From Carettochelys insculpta (Eukaryota; Chordata; Testudines; Carettochelyidae): 64,000 bases of DNA. The notes under the pieces are model-generated. The model did not search any database, was not told the origin of the DNA, and saw only the letters and a program-made list of their open reading frames with translations. A program made the position numbers and the translations under genes. The stretch is taken from the NCBI RefSeq assembly GCF_033958435.1, contig NC_134138.1, positions 271,351,798 through 271,415,797 of the forward strand, written 5' to 3'. Below, in pieces: positions 38,064-47,384 of this stretch. The number at the start of each line of letters is the position of its first letter. The first letter of the stretch is position 1.

Positions 38064-38317
38064 ATCTAAATTCAAATGGAATAGTGAAATTGTTGACACA
38101 GGAGGTGGGGGGTAGAATTTTCAGTGCATGGGAGAAAACTTTCACAGAAGCTGAACCTAGCCTATGTTATTCTGACTAGCGACATTATAACTTTCAGAAG
38201 TAAACGCAAACTTCATTCCTCTACTGAGCTTTCGTTGTCAAAACTTCTCACATACATGCATATACATCCCTCAAACTAATCAATCTACAGGCTGGGAAAG
38301 AAGAAAACTATGTTCAG
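38064..38317. other. spacer
   Basis: No feature recognised. Confidence 0.3.
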
Positions 38318-38505
38318 AGAAGCACTGTGGCCCAGTGGATAGGCTCCTGGCCTTGGAGACATGGGGTCCATTCCCCGTTCTGCAGCGGACCTGCTGTGTC
38401 ACTTCACCTCTATGTACACCTCTGTTTCTACCTACCATCTTTTGTCTAACCCATCAACATTTTAAGCTCTTTAAAGTAGGGGTCGCCTCTTCCAACACGT
38501 TTAGA
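38318..38505 (+). repeat. MIR-like CORE-SINE
   Basis: The tRNA-derived head reads GTGGCCCAGTGGATAGGCTC then TGGCCTTGGAGACATGGGGTCC and TCCATTCCCCGTTCTG. It is followed by CTGTGTCACTTCACCTCT, the classic MIR core, and an L2-like tail (TAAGCTCTTTAAAGTAGGGG). It is old but nearly complete. Confidence 0.75.
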
Positions 38506-38516
38506 TAATAAGAACA

Positions 38517-39638
38517 TAAGAACATAAGAATGGACATACTGGGTCAGACCAAAGGTCCATCCAGCCCAGTATCCCATCTGCCGACAGTGGCCAATGCCAG
38601 GTGCCCCAGAGAAGGAGAACAGAAGACAATGATCAAGTGATTTATCTCCTGCCATCCATCTCCTGCCCCTGTACTGAAGGCTAGGGCACCATACTTTACC
38701 CCTGGCTAATAGACATTTATGGACCTAACCTGCAAAAATTTATCGAGCTCTTTTTTAAACCCTAATAGAGTCCTGGCCTTCACAGCCTCCTCTGGCAAGG
38801 AGTTCCACAGGTTGACTGCGCTGTGTGAAGAAAAATTTCCTTTTATTAGTTTTGAACCTACTACCCATCAATTTCATTTGGTGTCCCCTAGTTCTTGTAT
38901 TATGGGAAAAGGTAAATAATTTTTTTATATTCACTTTCTCCACACCATTCACGATTTTATATACCTCTATCATATCGCCCCTCAATCGCCTCTTTTCCAA
39001 ACTGAAAAGTTCCAGTCGCTCTAGCCTCTCCCCATATGGGACCCGTTCCAAACCCCTAATCATCTTAGTCGCCCCTTTCTGAACCTTTTCTAATGCCAAT
39101 ATATCTTTTTTGAGGTGAGGAGACCACATCTGCATGCAGTACTCAAGATGTGGGCGTACCATAGTTTTATATAGGGGAAGTATGACATCTTTTGTCTTTT
39201 TCTCTATCCCTTTTTTAATAATTCCTAACATCCTATTTGCTTTACTAACTGCTGGGGCACACTGCGTGGATGTCTTCAGAGAACTATCCACTATAACTCC
39301 AAGATCCCTTTCCTGATCTGTCATAGCTAAATTTGACCCCATCATGTTGTAAGTGTAATTTGGGTTATTTTTTCCAACATGCATTACCTTACACTTACCC
39401 ATATTAAATTTCATTTGCCATTTTGCTGCTCAATCACTCAGTTTGCTGAGATCTTTTTGTAGTTCTTCACAATCCCTTTCGGTTTTGACTGTCTTGAACA
39501 ACTTGGTGTCATCTGCAAACTTGGCCACCTCACTGCTTACCTCATTTTCTAGATCATTTATGAACAAGTTGAACAGGATTGGTCCCAGGACTGACCCCTG
39601 GGAAATACCACTAGTTACCCCCCTCCATTGTGAAAATA
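38517..39638 (-). mobile_element. CR1 LINE, 5'-truncated, second copy
   Basis: Same subfamily as 16737-18332. On the minus strand the ATG-led open frame 39414-38755 (219 residues, [20 protein letters not shown] onward) covers the region after FADD. Reverse-transcriptase sequence continues upstream, from GGVTSGI near 39620, through a broken frame. Near 38790 the C-terminus shifts frame compared with the first copy (a short deletion at GACTGCGCTGTG, where copy 1 has GACTGTGCGCTGTG). The 3' tail is repeated AAGAACAT. It is shorter at the 5' end than copy 1. Confidence 0.88.
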
Positions 39639-40432
39639 ATCACTACAATGGGGCTCTGATCTGAATTTTGACTGTTCCACACTACCGTACTTTAAACAGT
39701 ACACATTTCTGTTCGTAAATTCTTAGAAGGCATTTAGGGACTGCAGTAAGAGTGGCCATAAATGTCCAGATACAATAAAAACAAAAAACATTCATTTACT
39801 CTGCATTAAATTCCTATCACACCTAGATGACATGTTTGATAGACACTTCATAGGCACAAAAATGCTTGATCTAAATATCGTAGTGAAGAACAAAGATATG
39901 AAACTGCTATCTGTTAAAGGCCTCTCATTCCCCTCACCAACAGGAGAGAATGTTTACTTTTCCTCTCAGACCTCTTTCCTGCGTTTCTCTGATGTGCTGT
40001 CTATAATGATACGTAGAACAAACTCTCCAGACTAAAAGCTTGACATCTTAACTGCTTGTTTGTATGCAAATAGGGTACATGTTGGCTCTTTTATCTTTTT
40101 GAAAAACAAGATGGTTTAAACCATCCTAACTACTACTTTTGTTTGCTTAAATACCAATTGTGACATATTTTAGTCACGGTCAAACAGTTTTCCAGTGTAT
40201 TGTGGTTATGAGGCCAGATTTTTGTTTCCTTTTTTGAAAAATGTCTCATTTTTGCCTATCATTTGCATAATCATTGCAGGTAAGATGTAGATCATTTATA
40301 TGTGGTGTGGCAAGGTGCCCCTTGTGCCTTGGTTTTGGGCCCTTGCCTCTGCCCTTTGAACTGGAGGGACCAGGCAGCAGCTGTGCCTGTTGTTTGAGCC
40401 AAGGTGGGTCTCCCTTCCTCTTCTCTCACCGT
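39639..40432. other. gene-free stretch
   Basis: AT-rich to 40.28 kb. Then 40300-40432 (TGTGGCAAGGTGCCCCTTG onward) may be the start of a retroviral-like LTR that the Harbinger element entered. No gene. Confidence 0.35.
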
Positions 40433-40640
40433 AGCCGTGTCTACACGTGCACGCTACTTCGAAGTAACGGCACTAACTTCGAAATAGCGCCCGTCACGGC
40501 TACACGTGTTGGGTGCTATTTCGATGTTAACATCGATGTTAGGTGGCGAGATGTCGAAGCCGCTAACCCCATGAGGGGATAGGAATAGAGCCCTACTTCA
40601 ACGTTCAACATCGAAGTAGGGACCGTGTAGTCGTTGCGTG
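40433..40640. promoter_or_regulatory. Harbinger left terminal and subterminal repeats
   Basis: Contains ACTTCGAAGTAACGG, ACTTCGAAATAGCGCCC, ATTTCGATGTTAACATCGAT and ACATCGAAGTAGGGACC, several of them palindromic. The same array, in the same order, occurs at 61390-61180 (reverse complement). In characterised Harbingers such subterminal motifs bind the Myb-like protein, and I infer that role here. Confidence 0.6.
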
Positions 40641-40868
40641 TCCCGCAACATTGAAATTGCGGGGTCCTCCATGGCGGCCATCAGCTGAGGGGTTGAGAGA
40701 CGCTCTCTACAGCCCCTCAGCTCAATGGTGGCCGCGTGGAGCAGCCCCTTAAAGGTCCCCGCCCCCTCCCTTTCTGTGCAGGAAGCAGAGAGAGTGTGCA
40801 GGCAGCAGCAATAACACGTGGCCAGCCTGCACGCTCTTCAGCAGCCCCAAGAACCCCCCAGGGCACCG

Positions 40869-42911
40869 ATGGCCGCCCGGCAGCCCCCCCAGCGCCCCCA
40901 GGGGACCCCCCCCAAGGGGAGCCAGGGCAGCCAGGCTGGCAGCCAGGCCGGCAAGTGGCAGCGGGGCCCCTCCTGGACGGAGGCCGAGCTTCGGGACCTG
41001 CGGGGGCTCTGGAGCGAGGAGGAGGTGCTCCAGGTAATGGGGAGCAAGAGGCGGAACGCGGATGCGTTCGCTTGGCTGGCCGAGGGCCTGGCTGCCCAGG
41101 GTCACCCTGCCCGCACTCCGGACCATGTCCGGAGTAAAGTCAAAGAGCAGCGGCAGGGTAACGCCCAGGCCTGGGATGCAGCCGGCCGATCTGGGGCCGC
41201 CCCCGTCATTTGCCCCTTTTACAGGGAGCTCAGGGACATCCTGGGCCCCCGGCACACCTCCTCCCTTCCGGCCACTCTTGACACCTTGGCTGAGGAGCCC
41301 CAGCAGGCCCCAGAGCCGGAGTCCGCCCCGGAGGTAAGCCCCGCACCCCGGGGGCCCCCCCTGGAGCCCACCCCCGGGGCATCGCAGCAGGAGGAGGAAG
41401 AGGAGGAGGAGGGGGACTCCTTCTCCGCTGAGATGGGGCTGCACATCCTCCTCCCATCCCGGAGCAGCAGCCGGGCGTGCGCCCCCCGGGTGTCCCCGGA
41501 CCGTGGGAGTGGACCTACACGTATGTACCCCCGCCGGTGTACACCCCCGGGGTTGAGGGGCGGGGGTAATAGATATGTGGCCAGGGCCCTCCACATGCCC
41601 AGATGGCCATGGCCCCAAGGACAGCAGGGCCGTGTCCCTCACAGGAGTGCATCAGCCCCTGCCCCCCCACCCCCTGCACAACAGTGCTATGCCCCATCCC
41701 CGGGGCAGGGGGGAGCGGAACCTCTAGTGTCCCCCGGGAGGAGGGGGTGGGACACCCCGCAGCAGCAGCAGCAGCATGTGATGGAGTGGGGGGAGTGCAA
41801 ATGCGAGACTCAGGCTAGATATGAGCAACAAGCTGAATAGCTCCCAGGGGCAAAGGATGATCCTGGGGCTACAACTGGCAGGTGACACCTCTGCCCTGAA
41901 CAAAGAGGAGGGAGGAGCCGAGCTGGCTTTGAATCGGGGGTGGGGGCCGCAGGTAGAGGCTAGGGGAAGGGAGAGCTGGAAGGCAGCCAGCCTGAGGAGG
42001 GGGAAAGCTACACCCCAGAGGGGCACCCCTTGGGGTCTTCTCCCCAGGACGGGTTGGAAGGACTGTCTCTGACTGCTGTACTCTCACTCCTGGGAGAAAC
42101 TGGGCATCTGTGGCCTAAGAAACCTCTCTTGTCAGACCCTGCTGAGTGAAGTGAGAGTCACTCCCGCCAGGGGACGGGGTGCAGTGCAGGGGGACCCGTG
42201 AACCCCATCACAGCAGCATCTCCCAGGGACAGGGATGGGGAACCTGCAGCATAGGGGTGGGGGGACAAGGGCCACGGCTCGGGGCCCACACTAACAGCTG
42301 TCTCCACTCTTCTTCCCCCCCTCCTGTGTTCCGCAGCTGCACCATCGGAAGGACCGGAGAGCGCTGGCGAGGCTTCAGTGGTCCCGGAAACCCCTCCAGG
42401 GCCATCGCTCCAGGCCAGCCCCTCGGCGGAGCACCGACCGGCCCCATGGCGGGCAAGATGGCGGACCCAGCAACACCACATGCCGGCGACGGACCCCCAG
42501 CTGCTGGCCATCCATCGTCGGCAGCTGGAGGTCGCGGAGCAGCATCTGCAGGTGGAGCAACGCTGCCTCCACCTCCAGGAGCGGGCGCTGGCCTGGCGCC
42601 AAGAGGCATGGGGGGCCTACATGGATACGTTCAACTGCCTTGTGGACTACCTAGCCCCCCATGCCACGCCGGCCACCGCTGCGCCCACCCTGAGTGCTCC
42701 ACCTGCCGCGCCACCCACTGCTCCGCTCGTCGCCGCGCCATCCGCCGTCACCCCTCCACCCGCCACCGAGGGCCGGACCTCCAAGGGACACCTGGGGCCA
42801 GCTGAAACTCGCCGAACGTATCTTCCGGTCCGCCCGGCCCCCAGCCAGCCCCGGACAGGGCTGCGGCCGAGGCGGGGCTCCCAGTCGCCCACCCCCAGTG
42901 CCGGACTATAA
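40869..42911 (+). CDS. Harbinger Myb/SANT-like DNA-binding protein (two exons)
   Basis: Proposed exons are 40869-41520 and 42337-42911. The donor is ACAC|GTATGT and the acceptor TTCCGCAG|CTGC. Exon one leaves one base and exon two starts with two, so the frame is kept. The sum is 1227 nt, 408 residues; an in-frame ATG at 40818 would add 17. Residues about 30-120 form a trihelix Myb/SANT-like domain (RGPSWTEAELRDLRGLW, FAWLAEGL, then FYRELRDILG). An acidic run EEEEEEEGD follows. Exon two ends in a helix rich in Q, E and L (LLAIHRRQLEVAEQHLQVEQ), likely a coiled coil, and a basic proline-rich tail. In known Harbingers this partner binds element ends and aids nuclear import of the transposase. 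A further short intron at 41334 (GAG|GTAAGC) is possible. Confidence 0.72.
41777..42212. mobile_element. solo LTR in the Myb-gene intron
   Basis: Termini TGTGATGG and CCCATCACA are inverted. GCAGCA occurs on both sides (41771-41776 and 42213-42218), a 6-bp duplication, although it lies in a CAG run and could partly be chance. It is 436 bp with no internal genes. It falls wholly inside the inferred intron 41521-42336, so the protein would be unaffected. Confidence 0.65.
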
Positions 42912-43296
42912 GGGCATGGGGCCCAGGACGTGGCCCCCCCCGCTCCCTTGTATATAGTTTTGGGACTTATTTATTTGTGCCCCCGTTTGCCCCGCCCCCC
43001 ATGTAAATAGTTCTCCCCTTCCTTGTAATCCCTGGTTTTCTGCTTTGCACATATAAAATATGCAAACTTTTTTATTATTCACTTATATAATAGTTTGGTT
43101 AGAAGGTCTTGTATATAGTTTGTTGTTATTAGTTAAAAAAACAGTTCAGAGAAAACCAGTTTCATTTTACCAACAAGTGCATGCTTTTATTTGTCCAGGA
43201 AAAGTGGGGTGGGGGGTGTGTGCTGTTGGGTGCTCCGTGGTGTGGGCGTAGGGGCAGGGAGTGTTGTGGAGGAAGGGGTGGGGGGCCTGGCAGAGT
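42912..43296. other. convergent 3' regions of the two Harbinger genes
   Basis: Between the two stop codons lies AT-richer sequence with ATATAAAATATGC at 43050-43062. On the minus strand an AATAAA signal is at 43191-43186, about 110 nt after the transposase stop, a likely polyadenylation signal for that gene. Confidence 0.5.
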
Positions 43297-44689
43297 TCAC
43301 CCCACGGCCTCATCGAAGTGGGCCCGCAGGGCGTCCCGGACCCGGGTCCCTTTGGGGTCCACCTGGCGACTGGGGGCAGCGGGTGGCTGCACGTCGGCCC
43401 TGCCGGCCTCCACAGCCCAGCCCTGAAAAAAGGCCTCCCCCTCGCTCTCCACCAGATTGTGTAGGGCGCAGCAGGCACCCACAATCAGGGGGATGTTGTT
43501 GGGGCCCGCATCCAAGCGGGTCAGGAGACATCTCCAGTGCCCTTTGAGGAGGCCAAATGAGCACTCCACCACCTGGCGCGCGTGGTTCAGGCGCTGGTTG
43601 AAGCACTCCTGGCTGGCAGAGAGATGGCCTGTGTACGGGTGCATGAGCCAGGGCCGGAGGGGGTATGCCGCATCTGCGATGACGCAGAGGGGCATGGTGG
43701 TGTCCCCCACAGGGCTCTCCTGCAGGGGGATGTAGGCCCCCGCCTCCAGCCGGTGGCACAGGCCCGAGTTCTGGAAAACCCGGGCATCGGGGGTGTTGCC
43801 AGGCCAGCCCACATAAATGTCCTGGAAACAGCCCCGGCTGTCCACCAAGGCCTGGAGGACCACGGAGTGGTAACCCTTGCGGTTTATGTAGCGTCCTCCA
43901 CTGTGTTGCGGTGCACAGATGCGGATGTGAGTCCCATCCAGAGCCCCGAAGCAGTTGGGGAAGCCCAGCGTGGCAAAGCCCGCGATGGTGGCATCTGGGT
44001 CCCCCAGCCTCAGGAGCCTGTGGAAGAGCATGGCGTTGATGGCGCACACGACCTGCAGGGGAAGCACATGGGAGAGCACCAATGAGGGGTGAGCAGGGTG
44101 TGCGTGGCCCTGACCTGCCCGGGCCCCCCTGCCCTCCCCTCTCCTGCCCTGCCCTGCCAGGGACCCCCTGCCATCCCCTCCCCGGGGGTCCTCTTACCTC
44201 CATGAGGACAGCCCCGACGGTGGCCTTGCCGATGCCAAACTGCTGGCCCACGGATCGGTAGCTGTCTGGAGTGGCCAGCTTCCAGACAGTGATGCCCACC
44301 CGTTTCTCCACTGGGAGGGCATGCCGCATGGCGGTGTCCTGGTGCCTGAGTGCGGGGGTGAGCCACTGGCACAGCTCCATAAATGTCTGCCGGCTCATCC
44401 TAAAGTTCCTGAGCCAGCGGTCGTCGTCCCACTCCTCAAGCACCAGCCACTCCCACCAGTCGGTGCTGGTGGGGTAACTCCACAGGCGGTGGTGTGTGAG
44501 GCAGGGGGCCGGGGGTCGGGGCGCTGCACGGTTGGGGGTTGAGTCCTGCTCCCCGGCAGGCCGCTCCTCCTCCGGTGTGGCAAGGAGGTGCTCAGCTGCC
44601 TCCCGCATGGCATGGATCAGGGCGAGCCCTGCTCCTGCAGGGAGGGCTGGGTGGACCTCTGGCTGCTGCTGCTGCTGCTGGAGGTCCAT
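43297..44689 (-). CDS. Harbinger DDE transposase, HARBI1-like (two exons)
   Basis: Exon one is 44689-44198, intron 44197-44053 (GTAAGA...CTGCAG, 145 bp), exon two 44052-43297. The exons are 492 and 756 nt, both whole codons, giving 415 residues. HARBI1 is about 350, the excess being a Q-rich start (MDLQQQQQQPE). Exon one carries the N-terminal helical region (FRMSRQTFMELCQWL) and the HTH (SVGQQFGIGKATVGAVL). Exon two carries the DDE_Tnp_4 fold: aspartate in FGALDGTHIRI, then GNTPDARVFQNS, aspartate in VIADAAYPLRPWL, and glutamate in VVECSFGLLKGHW. All three expected acidic residues are present and there is no stop. The transposase would cut and paste the element with help from the Myb-like partner. 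Retained codons suggest recent activity or selection. Confidence 0.85.
44665..44687. repeat. CTG/CAG microsatellite in transposase start
   Basis: Encodes six glutamines at the N-terminus of the transposase. The deletion derivative at 61026-61060 has a shorter, interrupted form (MDPQLPQQQPE). Confidence 0.8.
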
Positions 44690-44982
44690 GACTGCGTCGC
44701 CCGAGGTCTGCGTGCCTGTGGCTCTTCAGACCACGTGCTGTGCAGGCTGAGTGTGTCTGGGAGGGGCCCTTTTAGGGAGTGGCTAGCTGTTGCCCCGGAA
44801 GCGCTAGTCCGCCCTGTGACCCTGTCTGCAGCTGTGCCTGGCATCCCTATTTCGATGTGTGCTACTTTGGCGTGTAGACGTTCCCTCTCAGCGCCTATTT
44901 CGATGTGGTGCTGCGCAACGTCGATGTTGAACGTCGACGTTGCCAGCCGTGGAGGACGTGTAGACGTTATTCATCGAAATAG

Positions 44983-45201
44983 GCTATAAACCCTAAGGGG
45001 ACTTCGAAGTAGGCGGGGTCCTTTCGAAAAGGAGCCCTGTCGGGACAAGCCACGCGGCGGCAAGCCGCGTCAAATTTGAAGCGCCGCGGCTGCCCGCATG
45101 CTAATGAAGCGCTGAATATGCATTTCAGCGCTTCATTAGTAAACTTTGAAATGGCCATTTGCGTGGCCATTTCAAAGTTTGGGGCTAGTGTAGACGTAGC
45201 C
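44983..45201. mobile_element. half MITE at the Harbinger breakpoint
   Basis: Matches the right half of the complete MITE 19893-20306 (ACTTCGAAGTAGGCGGGGTC ... TAGTGTAGACGTAGCC). It starts just past the palindrome centre. The missing left half and the missing Harbinger terminus meet at one junction. Confidence 0.8.
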
Positions 45202-45204
45202 AGT

Positions 45205-45500
45205 ATGTGTAACTCATAGTTCCTTCCTAAGCGGAGCTCTTTTTATTTGTCTTTATTAAACTTCATCCTGTTTACCTCAGACCATTTCTCTGATTTGTCC
45301 AGATCATTTTGAATTTTGACCCTATCCTCCAAAGCAGTGGCAACCCCTCCTAGCTTGGTATCATCTGCAAACTTAATAAGTGTACTTTCTATGCCAATAT
45401 CTAAGTTGTTGATGAAGATATTGAACAGAACTGGTTCCAATACATACCTCTGTGGAACCACTTGTTATACCTTTCCAGCAGGATTGGGAACCATTAATAA
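45205..45500 (-). pseudogene. CR1 reverse-transcriptase fragment, different subfamily
   Basis: On the minus strand VPQRYVLEPVLFNIFINNLD and [19 protein letters not shown] match the [12 protein letters not shown] and FADD blocks of CR1. The spacing fits, but [10 protein letters not shown] is degraded. The subfamily differs from the two longer CR1 copies (TKLGGVA instead of TKLFRTV). Confidence 0.75.
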
Positions 45501-45527
45501 CTACTTTGTGGGGGTGTGGGGCAAAAA

Positions 45528-45602
45528 TCAACCCATGTGAGACTTGAATTCACAACTGCTCACTCTAGATGCTGATACCTTATCCATTAGGCCACTGAGG
45601 GT
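45528..45602 (-). tRNA. tRNA-Arg-like sequence, probable pseudogene
   Basis: Minus strand reads CAGTGGCCTAATGGATAAGG, which matches the D-arm region of vertebrate tRNA-Arg(TCG) base for base in GGCCTAATGGATAAGG. A T-arm-like TGTGAATTCAAGTCTCA follows at the right distance, with four of five stem pairs. The anticodon loop would be ATCTAGA, placing CTA at the anticodon. The anticodon stem and half the acceptor stem pair poorly, so a functional tRNA is unlikely. It could also be the head of a SINE. Confidence 0.5.
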
Positions 45603-45639
45603 AGCTTTGAAGAGCATACTTTTGAGTACTTGGCAGGGT

Positions 45640-46140
45640 GTTCCACCATCCCATGCCAGGCCCCTCCCCTGTTCTGTGCAGGACCCCACCCATCCCTGCC
45701 AGATCCCCCCTCCCCAGTCCCCAGGGGTCTCCCATGCCGTGGGGCCTGCTCCCATCTCCCCATGGTGGGTTTGTGACCTAAGCAGGGCTTATTTACAAGA
45801 GGATGGCCCTGATGGTGGCCGTGCCCACCCTGATCTGGTGGCCAAATGAGCAATAGCTGTCTGGGGTGGCCAGCTTCCACAGGGTAATGGCTACCCTCTT
45901 CTGCAGGGGGACCCCAGGCCGCATCCGGGTGTCATGGTACTGAAGGGCTTGGGTAAGCCAGTGACATAGCTCCAGTAATGTTGACTGGGTCATGCAGAAA
46001 TTCTGGAGCCAGCAGTCATCATCCCAGTCCCCCAGCACCAGCCTTTCTCACCTCTCGCTGCTGGTGGGATAGCCCCACAGATGATGGTTCGTGATGTAGA
46101 GAGGGTATGAGATTGCTCCATGAGTGTGGTCCCCTGCAGC
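45640..46140 (-). pseudogene. Harbinger transposase exon-one fragment, third copy
   Basis: Minus-strand 46038-45793 reads WDDDCWLQNFCMTQSTLLEL then QKRVAITLWKLATPDSYCSF. It is collinear with WDDDRWLRNFRMSRQTFMEL and EKRVGITVWKLATPDSYRSV of the intact transposase. It ends at ILL|GTAAAT, the same intron position, and about 140 bp of intron-like sequence follow. 46233-46048 shows HHLWGYPTSSER, matching HHRLWSYPTSTD. There is no exon two. Confidence 0.8.
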
Positions 46141-46492
46141 TATGCGGATGGACCCCACGAGTTGCTCCAAAGAGCAGGATGGTCTTTCAAAAGAGTGGAT
46201 CGCATCTTTGATCCACTTTTTGTGTGTGGACACGCGATTTCAAAAGGCAATCTATCAAATGGTGGTATTTGAAACTTCACCTTTCAAATTCACACTGCAG
46301 TGTAGATGTAGAGTGTAAATGCATTTCGAAATAGCACTTAGCTATTTCAAAATACAGTGTCTACATTCATAGAGCCTACTTCAAAATAGAGCCGTTGGAC
46401 ACACTATCGCTTATTTCAAAATAGGCTCTGTTCCCTGTCTTAACAGCACCTGTTTTGAAATAGCTGATTCAAAATAGGCAGTTCTTCATAGT
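46141..46492. mobile_element. two joined MITE fragments
   Basis: 46141-46318 resembles the right half of 30926-31322 (CTTTTTGTGTGTGGACACGC). 46319-46492 resembles the outer element at 55630-56475 (AATAGCACTTAGCTATTTC, TTATTTCAAAATAGGCTCTG). Ends are lost. Confidence 0.55.
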
Positions 46493-46720
46493 GGCTGCGT
46501 CTACACTTGCATTCCTCTTTGAAAAGAGGAATGCAAATGAGGGAAATCGAAAATGCAAATGAGACACTGATTTACATATCCTACATATAACCCTTCATTT
46601 GCATAATCTCTTTTTGGAAGAGATTCTTTCAAAAGAAAAGATGCAGTGTAGATGCTCTTTTGAAATAAACTCCATCTTTGAAAGAACCCTTATTCCAAAA
46701 AAAAAAAGCTGTTTTTAGCT
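46493..46720. mobile_element. MITE fragment with GGCTGCGTCTACAC end
   Basis: Left terminus GGCTGCGTCTACACTTGC, paired CTCTTTGAAAAGAGG palindrome, and inverted GCAAATGA blocks. The right end is missing at an A-run near 46700. Confidence 0.6.
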
Positions 46721-46789
46721 ATTACCATAGATGAAACACAAAGTGCAAGAACTACAGCAAAATCTCTCACTTCAGCAAACAATAGTAAC

Positions 46790-46965
46790 AGAGAGATAGC
46801 CGTGTTAGTCTATATACTATCAAAACAAAAAAGCAGTCCAGTAGCTTTTTGGGATAGACCCCCATCTGAAGAAGTTTGGTCTGAAGAAGTGGGTCTGTCC
46901 CACGAAAGCTCACCACCTAATAAATTATTTTGTTAGTCTTTAAAGTGCTACCGATCAGCAAACGA
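46790..46965. repeat. dispersed repeat, half copy
   Basis: Carries GAAGTGGGTCTGTCCCACG and CTCACCACCTAATAAATTA, the arm sequence of the hairpin repeat at 54227-54775. Only one arm is present. Family unknown to me. Confidence 0.6.
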
Positions 46966-47384
46966 TATAATAGTTGTCTGCAGCTGATAAAGCTGGTTGT
47001 TGATTCAAATATCTGGTCAATTTATAGGATAATTCCTAACATCACCCAAGTTATTACTGTAGTTGCCAGGGCCTATATTTTTAACAGTATTAAGGCACCT
47101 ACCTTGTTGAAATCAGTCAAAACTACTTGCCTCTATACATAAAAACCAGCGATGGGCAGCCTAGGCCAGTAACCCTCCTTCATCTCAACGGGCAGATTGT
47201 CAAAACCCAGTCGGTCTCCTGGGGCAAGGTAGTTTGCTAACTGTATTTGCATATCTCAAGTTTTCAGGATGTGTTGCTTGAACCATAGTAACACTTTGAT
47301 TGGATGAAGAGGGAACACATGGCTCTCATAGACAGCGTTGTGTGCAAACTGGGCACAGCACACTTCACATGCCCTTTTCCTACA
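46966..47384. other. gene-free spacer
   Basis: No feature recognised. Confidence 0.35.

Larger units (their letters stand above)
40433..44982. mobile_element. PIF/Harbinger transposon with two intact genes, right end lost
   Basis: A 4.55-kb, GC-rich element. The left end AGCCGTGTCTACACGTGCAC is followed by closely spaced TTCGAAGT, TTCGAAAT and TTCGATGT motifs. It carries a Myb/SANT-like gene on the plus strand and a HARBI1-like transposase on the minus strand, convergent, the usual vertebrate Harbinger layout. The right side keeps the subterminal repeats (ACGTCGATGTTGAACGTCGA) but stops at 44982. By comparison with 60684-61390 about 61 bp, including the right terminus, are missing. A solo LTR lies in the Myb-gene intron. 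Both coding regions seem open after splicing, so the copy could still express protein although it should not be able to move itself. Confidence 0.88.

Noticed and set aside
40749..41642. A 297-residue minus-strand open frame
   Set aside because: It lies antisense to the Myb/SANT-like exon. It owes its length to high GC and shows no domain.
42179..42805. A 208-residue plus-strand open frame
   Set aside because: It is an alternate frame over exon two of the Myb-like gene and contains no recognisable motif.
43310..44689. A single 459-residue open frame on the minus strand
   Set aside because: It reads through the 145-bp intron and then leaves the transposase frame. The spliced model keeps the DDE domain, and the part after 44197 in this frame is a shadow.
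43297..44689. The host gene HARBI1 itself
   Set aside because: The gene sits within transposon termini beside its Myb partner and has family copies in the window. HARBI1 is a single domesticated gene without these ends.
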